NCBI GenBank assembly: GCA_002412425.1 | Contig: DHVB01000057.1 | Coordinates: 532 to 25,127, forward strand | Direction: 5' to 3' | DNA length: 24,596 nucleotides | Source of the DNA: Bacteroidales bacterium UBA5219 | GTDB taxonomy: Bacteria; Bacteroidota; Bacteroidia; Bacteroidales; ML635J-15 | Notes under the pieces: model-generated | Told to the model about the DNA's origin: nothing | The model's input: the letters and a program-made list of their open reading frames with translations, nothing else | Databases searched by the model: none | In this document: positions 1 to 7,391 of the stretch, one piece after another | Layout of the letters: every line of letters starts with the position of its first letter | Position numbering within the stretch: position 1 is the stretch's first letter | Position numbers and translations under genes: made by a program

Positions 1-288
1 ATGTGTATCGTTATTACATTCAGCTAAACCATGAAGTTTTTCGTAATTTCCGTTAATTAACGCCTCTTTTTTCTTTCTTACCCATCTCTGCACTTGCTTT
101 TCCCTATAAAATGCTTCATCAATTCTTTGAAATTCTTCATAGTAAACAAGTTTAACAGGTAGTCTCTTTTTTGTATGGTTTGCACCCTCTCCATTTTGGT
201 GTTGTGCCAACCTAAGTTCCAAGTTGTTGGTACTACCTGTGTAATAGCTTCCATCGGCACATTCTAATATATACACCCAACCTTTCAT
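1..288 (-). CDS. GIY-YIG nuclease family protein (3' end outside window)
   Basis: A reading frame of 96 codons starts at the ATG at 288-286 and is still open at base 1, so the C-terminus lies outside the window. The product begins MKGWVYILEC and shows the GIY-YIG core: WVYIL near residues 4-8, YYTGST at 15-20, an Arg in LRLAQH near 26, and a Glu in VYYEEF near 51. This matches the small single-domain GIY-YIG (UPF0213/YhbQ-like) proteins, which are usually 80-100 residues. Its start codon overlaps the hsdM stop codon in an ATGA arrangement, so the two are probably translationally coupled. In Bacteroidota such genes are often found inside type I restriction operons. Whether it cuts DNA or only repairs or processes it is not shown by the sequence. 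Family assignment is secure; function is not. Confidence 0.88.
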   Translation of the reverse strand, partial: MKGWVYILECADGSYYTGSTNNLELRLAQHQNGEGANHTKKRLPVKLVYYEEFQRIDEAFYREKQVQRWVRKKKEALINGNYEKLHGLAECNNDTH

Positions 289-1769
289 ATTAAATCTCTA
301 ATTGATTCTAAAACGTCAGTACTTTCTTCATCTAATGCTTTCATTTCTTTCAAAATTTCGTGTGGTGAGCGAAGTTGAACCACTTCATTTTTATTTGGGT
401 TTTTTACACTCAAATCAAAAGTGCTTTGGTCAATATCATTTATGTTTACTGTCCACGAGTTTTCACTGTTGGCAAAAGTTTTTTGCAATTTTACAAATTC
501 TGCCAAGTCGTCTTCGTTGAGTGGGTTGGTTTTGCCCAAATTGCGGTCGAGGTTAAGCTGGTAAAACCATGTTTTTTGCGTTGGTTTACCTTTTTCAAAA
601 AACAATACTACAGTTTTTACTCCTGCACCCGTAAATGTTCCACCCGGTAAATCCAAAACAGTATGTAAATTACAACTTTCAAGCAAGGTTTTACGAATGG
701 CAATGGTGGCATTATCGGTATTGCTCAAAAAAGTGTTTTTAATTACTACACCTGCTCTTCCGCCTGCTTTCAATATTTTAATAAAGTGTTGCAAAAATAA
801 AGAAGCAGTTTCGCCAGTTTTTATTGGGAAATTTTGTTGCACTTCTGCTCTTTCTTTCCCGCCAAATGGAGGATTGGCAAGTACTACATCATAGCGGTCT
901 TTTTCTTGTATGTCGGCTAAGTTTTCGGCAAGAGTATTGGTGTGTATTATGTTAGGAGCTTCAATACCATGCAAAATCATATTCATAATGCCAATTATGT
1001 AAGCCAAAGATTTTTTCTCTTTCCCAAAAAACGAGTGCTTTTGAAGTATTTCTGTTTCTTTAGTAGAGAGACCCGAGCTTTTTGAAGGTCTGTTTTTCAA
1101 ATAATTAAAGGCTTCGCAAAGAAAACCTGCAGAGCCACATGCTCCGTCATAAATCTTATCGCCAATTTTAGGGTCTACAACTTTTACAATAGTTGTAATC
1201 AGCGGACGTGGAGTGTAATATTCACCTCCGTTTCGTCCAGCATTACCCATGTTTTTAATTTTCGATTCGTATAAATGGCTCATTTCGTGCTTTTCTGCAT
1301 GAGTGCGAAAACGTAGCTCGTCAACAAGATTTATAACTTCTCTTAGGTTATAGCCACTTTGTAATCGGTTTTTTAATTCGCTAAAAATTTCGCCAATTTT
1401 ATATTCAATAGTGTCAGCTCCCTGTGCTGATTGTTTAAAGTTTTTAAGATAAGGAAATAGTTTGTTGTTTACGAACTCGGTAAGGTCATCGCCTGTAAGT
1501 GCATTATAGTCTATCTTTACAGTTCCATTTGCTTGTCTAAGCTTGGGAGCTGCCCATTTTGTCCATTGAAATTTTTCATCAATAATAGGAGTGTAGCTTC
1601 TCTGAGTTAGTTCAGCTGCTGTGGCTCTGTCACGCTCCAAGTCGTCAAGATATTTTAGAAATAAAATCCAACTGGTTTGTTCTACATAATCCAATTCGCT
1701 ACTGCAACCAGCATCTTTATGTAAAATATCATCTATATTCTTAAAAGTTTGTTCAAACATTTTTTCCAT
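285..1769 (-). CDS. hsdM: Type I restriction-modification N6-adenine DNA methyltransferase, M subunit
   Basis: The 494-residue product is a normal-length HsdM, the subunit that transfers methyl groups from S-adenosylmethionine to adenine in the HsdS-specified target. Residues 1-130 form the helical HsdM N-terminal domain (MFEQTFKNIDDILHKDA). The N6-Mtase domain follows with GEYYTPRPL at 182-190, the SAM-binding motif DGACGSAGF at 208-216, and the catalytic motif NPPF at 299-302. No frame damage is seen. The gene ends in an ATGA overlap with a GIY-YIG gene; hsdS and hsdR are not in this window and would lie to the left, if present. A TATATTTG box at 1837-1844 could be its promoter. The stretch just upstream contains one copy of a 41-bp repeat that recurs on the far side of rloAB. 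Confidence 0.95.
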   Translation of the reverse strand: MEKMFEQTFKNIDDILHKDAGCSSELDYVEQTSWILFLKYLDDLERDRATAAELTQRSYTPIIDEKFQWTKWAAPKLRQANGTVKIDYNALTGDDLTEFVNNKLFPYLKNFKQSAQGADTIEYKIGEIFSELKNRLQSGYNLREVINLVDELRFRTHAEKHEMSHLYESKIKNMGNAGRNGGEYYTPRPLITTIVKVVDPKIGDKIYDGACGSAGFLCEAFNYLKNRPSKSSGLSTKETEILQKHSFFGKEKKSLAYIIGIMNMILHGIEAPNIIHTNTLAENLADIQEKDRYDVVLANPPFGGKERAEVQQNFPIKTGETASLFLQHFIKILKAGGRAGVVIKNTFLSNTDNATIAIRKTLLESCNLHTVLDLPGGTFTGAGVKTVVLFFEKGKPTQKTWFYQLNLDRNLGKTNPLNEDDLAEFVKLQKTFANSENSWTVNINDIDQSTFDLSVKNPNKNEVVQLRSPHEILKEMKALDEESTDVLESIRDLI

Positions 1770-1836
1770 ATTAAAAATTATATTTTAGGCAAAAAGCCAA
1801 ATGTAAGTTTTTGTTAGTAAGGTTTTATTCACTTCC

Positions 1837-1844
1837 CAAATATA
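1837..1844 (-). promoter_or_regulatory. Putative hsdM promoter, -7 element
   Basis: Read on the minus strand this is TATATTTG, which fits the Bacteroidota TAnnTTTG element, 67 bases before the hsdM ATG. No clear TTTG -33 element lies 19-21 bases upstream. A second match, TACATTTG at 1798-1805, lies closer to the gene and is an alternative. Confidence 0.4.
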
Positions 1845-1859
1845 AATATTTTTTAAGGT

Positions 1860-1900
1860 AATCCCTAAAAACAAAAGAAAATTTTCTTTAGTTAGGATGG
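1860..1900. repeat. 41-bp direct repeat, copy A (left flank of rloAB)
   Basis: This 41-base stretch matches 4014-4054 at 40 of 41 positions in the same orientation. It lies between the rloB stop codon and hsdM. Similarity stops immediately on both sides, apart from a weak T-rich match. The two copies bracket exactly the rloA-rloB pair and its promoter, about 2.1 kb, so they look like the edges of an inserted cassette. Confidence 0.85.
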
Positions 1901-1925
1901 GTTTTGCTGGTATCGGCTTGTGCTT

Positions 1926-2636
1926 TTATTGTCCTTGTTCATATTTTTTGATAATCTCATTATTTAATTCTTCTGATTGTCCGTTAAGTTCTTCGACAAG
2001 TTTGAATACCATTGTTTGAGGATTATAGTTAGCAAATTGTTCTCCAGTTATAGTATTTGCTAATTCCTTAGCCCATTTAATTGCTAATTCTTGATTGCCT
2101 ATTTCACTCAAAAGTTTATACATCTCAAGTGAGTTTTTCTTATATTGAAATTTATTCTTCTTTTTGCCTAGTTTTTCATTAACAGCTTCCTCAATTGCTT
2201 TTTTGTATTCTGTTCTTTTCATTGCTGTTACGCGATTGTGAAAATGAAGTAAATACCACAATTCAAATGCTTCATTACTCCAAGCACATTTAATATTATT
2301 TGCTTTAGCTTTTAGAATAGCACTGTTGAAAGAGTTTGCTTTGAAACTATCTCTATCAAAGACAGCCCAAACTCTATCATATTTTTGTCTTGAATTATCT
2401 CTAAGTTCTATAGCTTTTTCAACAACCTTCATGGTGCTGATTCCACCACCTTCAAATTCAATGTCATAAATAATTTTGCCAACTTGTTTAGGAAATGATT
2501 TGAAATAATTAGGTTCTGTTTTTGCACCCTCGCATACAATCAAAAAGTAAGTTACAAGTTCTCTAGGCTTGTTTTGCTTTGCTTGTTTAGCAAAACGTTT
2601 TTGTAAAGCGTTATCAATTTTTATAGTTCGTGCCAT
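1926..2636 (-). CDS. rloB: RloB-like protein, TOPRIM-type putative nuclease effector
   Basis: The 236-residue product matches the RloB family. Residues 29-45 carry LIVCEGAKTEPNYF with a conserved Glu at 36, and VFDRD at 92-96 supplies paired Asp residues 94 and 96; together these form a TOPRIM-like metal site. The stretch NEAFELWYLLHF at 121-132 is the other family hallmark. The N-terminus is strongly basic. The gene begins 11 bases after rloA and is surely co-transcribed with it. Rlo genes were first named as open reading frames linked to restriction systems in Campylobacter, and hsdM is next door here too. By analogy with PARIS (AriA ATPase plus AriB TOPRIM protein), RloB may be a toxic nuclease held by the ATPase until phage infection; that role is inference. 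Confidence 0.85.
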   Translation of the reverse strand: MARTIKIDNALQKRFAKQAKQNKPRELVTYFLIVCEGAKTEPNYFKSFPKQVGKIIYDIEFEGGGISTMKVVEKAIELRDNSRQKYDRVWAVFDRDSFKANSFNSAILKAKANNIKCAWSNEAFELWYLLHFHNRVTAMKRTEYKKAIEEAVNEKLGKKKNKFQYKKNSLEMYKLLSEIGNQELAIKWAKELANTITGEQFANYNPQTMVFKLVEELNGQSEELNNEIIKKYEQGQ

Positions 2637-2647
2637 ATTCCAGTAAT

Positions 2648-3913
2648 TTAATTTGTGATAAATGGAATAGCACCATATCTGCCTCTAATATAATTTTTCT
2701 CAAGGTTTGAGTCATTTCTAACTTTAGAACCATCAGGGAGATTAAAATCGTAAAGAGAATACAAATCAGTTTGTTCTTGTTCGTCTTTTTCAGTAAACCA
2801 AATTTGGTCTCGCCTAAAAAGTTCTTTATCTAAAAAGTTTGTGTCATGTGTTGCAAAAATTAATTGTGCATTATTAGGATTTGACTCGGGATTGTTGAAG
2901 AGTTCTATTATACGCATTGTAATTAATGGGTGTAGCTTTGCGTCTAATTCGTCAATAATTATTGATTTACCAAGTTTCAAGGTGTCAAAAATTGGTCCTG
3001 ATAAGTCGATGATTTTGTTTGTCCCTTCCGATTCATTTATTTCTTTGTCAAGTAGAACAAAATCTACAATTTTTCCTTTTTTGTCAAATTTGTTGTGAAC
3101 TGTTTTTAAAGTTATGCCTCTTTTACCAGCAAATTCTTTAATTAACTTTGTTTTGATTATATCAGGTATGTCTTCTGGAATATTCAATGAATTAAATTCG
3201 GATTCAATTGCTTTAATATCTTGAAAACCTAATTTTAATGTTTGGTATAGTTGTAAAGATTCATTACAACCATTTAGGTTTTTATGAAGCATCCTCATTG
3301 TAAAACCAGTATAGTCATTGTGTTCAAGTCCAGATAATATATTGTAATTTTTAAAAAAATCTATAATCTTTTTTGAGATATCTCCTCCCAATTGTGCAAC
3401 AAGAGAAACGAATAATCTATTATCGTTAGTTTTAGATTCGTAACCTTCTCCTTCTTTAAATTTTGTATCAATACCAATTCCTTCTTCTGTTCTTATGAAA
3501 AAAGGTTTTTCTCTCGTTTCAGTTTTGCCAGCAAAAAGCCATTCATTAACAATTTTTTTCAAATTATATTCAAAACCATATCTGTATCTTGTTGAATCTT
3601 GCCAAAAGACAATCTCAAAAAATGTTGGTTTATTTTCAGTTTCTGTAGATAACAAAAATGGACTATAAAATAATTCGTCAGAGTCGTTTAATCGAACTGA
3701 AGTCAATACAACTTCACGCATTCTTTCTAACGCTTTAATTAGATTACTTTTTCCGCTTGAATTTGCACCGTAAATTACCGCAGAACGAAGTATTTTTTCG
3801 TTTTTAAAAGTAGATATATTCGTTTTTAACTCGGAAATACCTTTAGCTTTAAGGTTCAGGGTTTGTTTTTTATTAAATGAAAGAAAATTTCCGACAGTAA
3901 ATTGTACTAACAT
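2648..3913 (-). CDS. rloA: RloA-like AAA15/SMC-type ATPase, partner of RloB
   Basis: I place the start at the ATG at 3913-3911, giving 421 residues that begin MLVQFTVGNF, the usual opening of this family. An upstream ATG at 3952 would add 13 residues but would include the predicted promoter. Walker A is GANSSGKS at 49-56, the SEGT signature is near 295-298, Walker B is SIIIDELD at 317-324 with Glu 322, and a late His lies in ATHD near 356. The middle, about 65-290, is the coiled-coil/lid insert. This is an ABC/SMC-like ATPase of the AAA_15/AAA_21 group, as in PARIS, Septu and OLD systems. It most likely senses infection or scaffolds RloB. The pair sits between 41-bp direct repeats. Confidence 0.87.
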   Translation of the reverse strand: MLVQFTVGNFLSFNKKQTLNLKAKGISELKTNISTFKNEKILRSAVIYGANSSGKSNLIKALERMREVVLTSVRLNDSDELFYSPFLLSTETENKPTFFEIVFWQDSTRYRYGFEYNLKKIVNEWLFAGKTETREKPFFIRTEEGIGIDTKFKEGEGYESKTNDNRLFVSLVAQLGGDISKKIIDFFKNYNILSGLEHNDYTGFTMRMLHKNLNGCNESLQLYQTLKLGFQDIKAIESEFNSLNIPEDIPDIIKTKLIKEFAGKRGITLKTVHNKFDKKGKIVDFVLLDKEINESEGTNKIIDLSGPIFDTLKLGKSIIIDELDAKLHPLITMRIIELFNNPESNPNNAQLIFATHDTNFLDKELFRRDQIWFTEKDEQEQTDLYSLYDFNLPDGSKVRNDSNLEKNYIRGRYGAIPFITN

Positions 3914-3938
3914 AATTTGTGTTTTTGAGATAATGTTG

Positions 3939-3946
3939 CAAATATA
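3939..3946 (-). promoter_or_regulatory. Putative rloAB promoter, -7 element
   Basis: On the minus strand this reads TATATTTG, a match to TAnnTTTG, 25 bases upstream of the chosen rloA ATG. It lies inside the longer reading frame that starts at 3952, which supports the shorter start. No good -33 element is visible. Confidence 0.45.
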
Positions 3947-4004
3947 AGACAATATTTAATATAAAATGCTTTTTTGGGATTAAAATTGAGGAAAAGTCTC
4001 AAAA

Positions 4005-4274
4005 TTATTTGGCAATCCCTAAAAACAATAGAAAATTTTCTTTAGTTAGGATGGTTTTGTGATATACAGCCCAACTATTGCCCAACCAATGCCCCACTTG
4101 CCCCACTATCTTATATGAAATGTTTGAACCCGATGTTCCTGTTTTTGTCAAGACTTTAAATTGATTTACTAATTCAGTTAACTCGGTTGTTGCTGTACGT
4201 TTAGATATGTTATTTAATGATTGGTAATCGCTATTGATTATTTTACCATTTTCTTCCACAAATTGGTATGGGTT
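4005..4274 (-). pseudogene. Orphan winged-helix C-terminal remnant (Fic/RecG-like family)
   Basis: A reading frame is open from just after a stop at 4275-4277 to a stop at 4005, with only a GTG at 4259 as a possible start. The first 50 residues are a winged-helix module (INSDYQSLNNISKRTATTEL, then LVNQFKVLTKTG and GSNISYKIVG). This fold normally forms the C-terminal end of larger Fic-family or AlbA/RecG-like proteins, so the piece looks like the tail of a lost gene. It might still be made as an 84-residue DNA-binding protein from the GTG. Its last 13 codons lie inside the 41-bp repeat copy B, and its first codons lie inside the 37-bp junction motif. Both its ends therefore coincide with module boundaries. 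Confidence 0.6.
4014..4054. repeat. 41-bp direct repeat, copy B (right flank of rloAB)
   Basis: This is the second copy of the repeat at 1860-1900, with one mismatch. Here it forms the 3' end of the winged-helix remnant. It lies about 100 bases upstream of the rloA start. Confidence 0.85.
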
Positions 4275-4283
4275 TTAAAACTT
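4247..4283. repeat. 37-bp junction repeat, copy C1
   Basis: It matches 5625-5661 at 34 of 37 positions in the same orientation, with the three mismatches clustered near the middle. The core contains the palindrome GTTTTAAAAC. The two copies flank the T9SS propeller gene. A weaker third copy is at 8546-8578. Confidence 0.75.
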
Positions 4284-4361
4284 AGATTTATTGTATAATA
4301 AAACATTGAATTAACTTCGTAGCTTTTTGTCTCAAGAATGTGGATTCTTTTCTCTAACTTA

Positions 4362-5571
4362 TTATAGTTTGATTATCTTATTTTCGTAAGTATAAGTATC
4401 GGTTACTGTTTTTATTAGATATACTCCTGATTTTAAGTCTTCTATGTTTATAATATTTTTATTTGTTGTTATAATTTTCTTCCCTTGAATATTATATATG
4501 CTAATATTATAATTTTTTGCAGTTGAAGGTAGTTGTAAATTTATAACATCTTTTGCAGGATTAGGATAAATTTTGATACTAGGTTTTGTTTTGATATTAG
4601 AGCCATAGAGATTTCCATTTATATCATTAATATAAACATTTCCATTATTAAATGCTCTTACATATATTAAATTTGATGTATTAATAAAAACTTCGGAATC
4701 CCATGTAAGCCCTTGATCTTGTGTTTTCAAAACTTCTCCGTTATTACCAACAATGTATCCAATGTGGTCATTTGCAAAGTCTATAGAAATTAAAGAGTTA
4801 GATGTGTTGCTATCAATAATTTTCCAATTATCTCCGCAGTCATCAGTTTTTAAAATATATCCGTTTGTTCCAATAACAAAACCAACACTATCCGATATGA
4901 AATAAATATCTTGGAAAAAATTGTTATTTAACAGTATTTTCTCTGACCAATTACTTCCGCAATCATTGGTTTTTAAATTACAGCATTGTTAAGAGTATCT
5001 CTGCAAATAATAAAGCCTGTGCTGTCATTAATAAATTTAATTTTGGTTTTGCTGGAAAGATTTGAGAATATATATTTATATGTTTCAAACATGTTGGAAG
5101 AATTTTTTCTAAAATAGGATTTATTATTACCTCCTGGATGAAATGCATAATATCCATTATTTTCATCGAGAAAATACATAGCCAATCCTACCATTCCATT
5201 AAATCCAGTATCTGTCCAAGTTTGTCCACCATTAACAGTTTTATATATGCTTGCATATGATTGACATATTTCAGCAATAAATCCTATATTGGCATCAATG
5301 AAAAACATTTCACCACCAATGGAATAGCAAGCCATATCGCCTGCTTTTGTTTTTATTGTATTAAAAGTTCGAAATCCATCAGTTGATTTTTTTATTATGT
5401 ATTTCCGTCCATGAGAAGAAACTTTCTCATGTGTGTAATAATAACCTGTTGTTTCATCAACAATAACTAGACTTGTTCCGGGTTGAGAAACTTTCGACCA
5501 CTTTGTTTGTCCATTTACTTGTGTTATGTAAGCAAGAGTGAAAACGAAAAATAAAAAAACTTCACTTTCAT
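4362..5571 (-). pseudogene. T9SS-sorted Ycf48/BNR-type beta-propeller protein, two frameshifts
   Basis: The frames join into one gene of about 403 codons if two single-base losses are restored. The ATG is at 5571. The first break is at a run of seven T (minus strand; 5553-5559); with eight T the product opens with a clean signal peptide, MKVKFFLFFVFTLAYITQVNG. The second is at about 4975-4977, where the frame runs into TAA after AVI instead of reading AVILKTND. Between them and after are Ycf48/BNR-like blades with the pattern YKTxxGGxTW: IYKTVNGGQTW, ILKTNDCGSNW, ILKTDDCGDNW and VLKTQDQGLTW. The C-terminal 75 residues are a type A T9SS sorting domain (IKIYPNPAKD ... LKSGVYLIK). If intact it would be secreted and surface-attached. 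It is either decaying, phase-variable at the first tract, or carries two sequencing errors. Confidence 0.82.
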
Positions 5572-5593
5572 AGCTTGTAATTTATTTATATTA

Positions 5594-5601
5594 CAAATAT
5601 A
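5594..5601 (-). promoter_or_regulatory. Putative promoter of the T9SS propeller gene, -7 element
   Basis: The minus strand reads TATATTTG, 22 bases upstream of the ATG at 5571. It lies just inside the right-hand junction repeat, so the module carries its own promoter. Confidence 0.45.
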
Positions 5602-5624
5602 AATATATTTTTTTAAAAAGTTTA

Positions 5625-5661
5625 CATTTTCTTCCACAAATTGGTGCAGGTTTTAAAACTT
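5625..5661. repeat. 37-bp junction repeat, copy C2
   Basis: This is the partner of 4247-4283. Its right end overlaps the last codon and stop of the AbiEii-like gene (5653-5661), so the module boundary falls exactly at that stop codon. Confidence 0.75.
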
Positions 5662-6483
5662 TGGGTTTTTTATTTTAATCATATCCGATAACTGCAAAAA
5701 ATAATCATTTGACCATATTTCTAATTCGTCAGGATTTTTAATAAAAGGCAATACATCACGTTTTACCGCGTCAATGTTAGTGTTGGCTAAACGTTCTTTT
5801 AATTCGTTTAAGAATTGTGTTTGGCTCATTTCAATGCCGTTAAACTGCCTGATTCTTTCTTGCAAATGATTAAAGTTTAATTCTACACCATTTCTTATAT
5901 ACCATTCAAAATCGTACCAGTCGCGTCCTTTTACTCGTTGCTTCCATTTTCTGAAAACTAAGGCATGCATTTTCCCAGCAAATAAGTCCGATAAAACAAA
6001 GCAACGTGTCATAAAAGAGAAAGGAAGTAATAATAATTTTTGTTCGGTATCAAATTTCATAGGTGGGTCAATATCAACTTCTATTTTGATTTTTATTGTT
6101 TTTTCAGTTTTAAATCTTAAATCATAGGCGGCAGTATTGTCTTTCAAGAATGCAGATTCAACACGTCCGAACACTTTTTTTTCTTTTTTTGAAATCACAA
6201 CATCTTTACCCACAGCATTAAATTCGTTAATGATTGCTGGGAAATATTCCTCAAGCTGAAAGTTGGGGTCGGGAGAAATTAAAGAAAAATCCATATCTTC
6301 CGAGAACCGTTTTAATCCATGAAAAATACGTAGGCAAGTGCCTCCATAAAATGCTGCATTATTAAAAAAACCACCTCTATAAAGTCCAGCAAGAATTATC
6401 TCCTGTATAACTTCATAGCTTGCATTAGTAATTCCAGTCTCATGCACATTATAACGTGCTAGCATTTGATCAAACACACTCAT
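5653..6483 (-). CDS. AbiEii/AbiGii-family nucleotidyltransferase toxin
   Basis: The 276-residue product is a DUF1814/AbiEii nucleotidyltransferase. Family marks seen are FYGGTCLRI at 45-53, RFSEDMDF at 59-66 with Asp 63 and Asp 65 as the metal-binding pair, KIEVDIDPP at 133-141 with the third acidic position, DLFAGKMHAL at 166-175, and KGRDWYDF at 185-192. The fold transfers nucleotides to a substrate; characterised relatives (AbiEii, MenT) act as growth-stopping toxins, with MenT adding nucleotides to tRNA. It overlaps the upstream AbiEi-like gene by 14 bases and is therefore coupled to it, the normal toxin-antitoxin order. All catalytic residues are present, so it appears functional. The substrate cannot be told from sequence. 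Confidence 0.9.
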   Translation of the reverse strand: MSVFDQMLARYNVHETGITNASYEVIQEIILAGLYRGGFFNNAAFYGGTCLRIFHGLKRFSEDMDFSLISPDPNFQLEEYFPAIINEFNAVGKDVVISKKEKKVFGRVESAFLKDNTAAYDLRFKTEKTIKIKIEVDIDPPMKFDTEQKLLLLPFSFMTRCFVLSDLFAGKMHALVFRKWKQRVKGRDWYDFEWYIRNGVELNFNHLQERIRQFNGIEMSQTQFLNELKERLANTNIDAVKRDVLPFIKNPDELEIWSNDYFLQLSDMIKIKNPKF

Positions 6484-7102
6484 TTTTCAAAAGTTTTATG
6501 ATATTTGTAATTTCTGTTTTTTTTCTGCTCACTTCGGCACATTTTTCAAATATAGAAATATTCATTTTGTAAAATTCATCTATATCAAGTCTAATATCTT
6601 CTTCTAAAAAAGCTCGAAGCGATTTTATGGAACGAAGTTGTAATTTAGGAGTGTAAACAATTAAGTCGCACAAGGCTTTTTCTGGCGAGGCAATAAGAAA
6701 AGCATAATCTTCTTGAATAATTTGTGAAATTCCTATTGAGTAATAATTTGCAGGACAATATATATATGTGAAATGTCCAAAATGGTTTTTAAAAGTTCGA
6801 CTTCTTTTTAATGTCATCGAAGATGTATTAAAAACTCTTTCAGGTATTAAGCCATAGAACCGCAAAGCACTTTCCATAGATACATAAGAAGGTCCGTAAA
6901 GATGATTAGCAATTAATTCGGTAGATATATTTTTTTTAGTAATCTTGGGTGAAACAACATACATTCCACGCTTTAAACGAATAATTGTCCCTTGCTTTTC
7001 GAGTTCGATTATCTTTTGTCGAGGAGATTTGTAATCTTTTAAATACGATGCAAGAACATCAAAATTAAAAGGAATAACTCCTAATTGTGAAATAATTTCC
7101 AT
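6470..7102 (-). CDS. AbiEi-like winged-helix antitoxin/transcriptional regulator
   Basis: The 210-residue product has an N-terminal winged helix (about 1-52) ending in IRLKRGMYVVSP, the usual wing of AbiEi-type antitoxins. A conserved block follows with HLYGPSYVSMESAL near 67-80, a feature of the AbiEi C-terminal region, and ASPEKALCDLIVY near 138-150. In characterised AbiE systems this protein binds the promoter and represses the operon while neutralising the toxin by a non-contact (type IV) mechanism. The stop overlaps the start of the toxin gene by 14 bases. A TATTTTTG promoter box at 7124-7131 lies close upstream. No inverted repeat clearly serving as an operator was found. Confidence 0.85.
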   Translation of the reverse strand: MEIISQLGVIPFNFDVLASYLKDYKSPRQKIIELEKQGTIIRLKRGMYVVSPKITKKNISTELIANHLYGPSYVSMESALRFYGLIPERVFNTSSMTLKRSRTFKNHFGHFTYIYCPANYYSIGISQIIQEDYAFLIASPEKALCDLIVYTPKLQLRSIKSLRAFLEEDIRLDIDEFYKMNISIFEKCAEVSRKKTEITNIIKLLKNECV

Positions 7103-7123
7103 AATTTAAAAACCATTTTTTTA

Positions 7124-7131
7124 CAAAAATA
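7124..7131 (-). promoter_or_regulatory. Putative AbiE operon promoter, -7 element
   Basis: The minus strand reads TATTTTTG, 21 bases before the AbiEi ATG. It sits at the very edge of the 230-bp repeat; in the other copy the equivalent bases read TATTTTTT, lacking the final G. Confidence 0.4.
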
Positions 7132-7354
7132 GTAATTTTTTACACACTTAAGCTGATTTTTTCTTGTTTTCTGTGCAAAAAATAACAATTTTTATTAAAG
7201 CTATCTTGGGGAAGTTCAGAATTGAGTTAAAAGTTTATAAAGTTTTTCAAGTTCATAAAGTTGTATTGGATTAAATCATAATTCTAATCTACATTTTAAT
7301 ATCAAGTGTCGAGTAATTCCAATATCGGGTGTTGAGCGTAGTCGAAACACCGAA
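7125..7354. repeat. 230-bp direct repeat R1 (left flank of fic)
   Basis: It matches 8575-8803 in the same orientation with about five substitutions and one single-base indel. It fills nearly all of the 289-base gap between the AbiEi-like gene and fic. It contains an AGTTAAAAG-type short repeat (7225-7244) and a REP-like palindrome (7329-7352). No gene is seen in it. Confidence 0.95.
7329..7352. repeat. REP-like palindrome
   Basis: The sequence GGTGTT ... AACACC forms a 6-bp stem around a GAGCGTAGTCGA-like loop. A very similar sequence occurs in R2 at 8778-8801, and a related inverted element lies at 7364-7383. The core TTCGACTACGCTCAA (minus strand) is, to my recollection, a common intergenic motif in Bacteroidota. 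Confidence 0.5.
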
Positions 7355-7363
7355 TATTTTCAA

Positions 7364-7383
7364 CACTTCAACTACGTTGAGTG
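7364..7383 (-). terminator. Imperfect hairpin downstream of fic
   Basis: The arms CACTTCAAC and GTTGAGTG pair with one bulged base around a three-base loop, beginning 8 bases after the fic stop codon. There is no clear T run after it on the minus strand, so it is either a weak terminator or simply a second REP-like element. Confidence 0.35.
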
Positions 7384-7391
7384 CATCGCTT

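Noticed and set aside
78..260. 60-residue minus-strand frame beginning MPMEAITQ
   Set aside because: It is a shadow of the GIY-YIG gene, which reads in another frame from 288 to beyond base 1 and has clear family motifs.
3984..4003. Hairpin after the winged-helix remnant as a terminator
   Set aside because: The stem is only 5 bp (TTGAG/CTCAA) with a poor T stretch after it; it is too weak to call.
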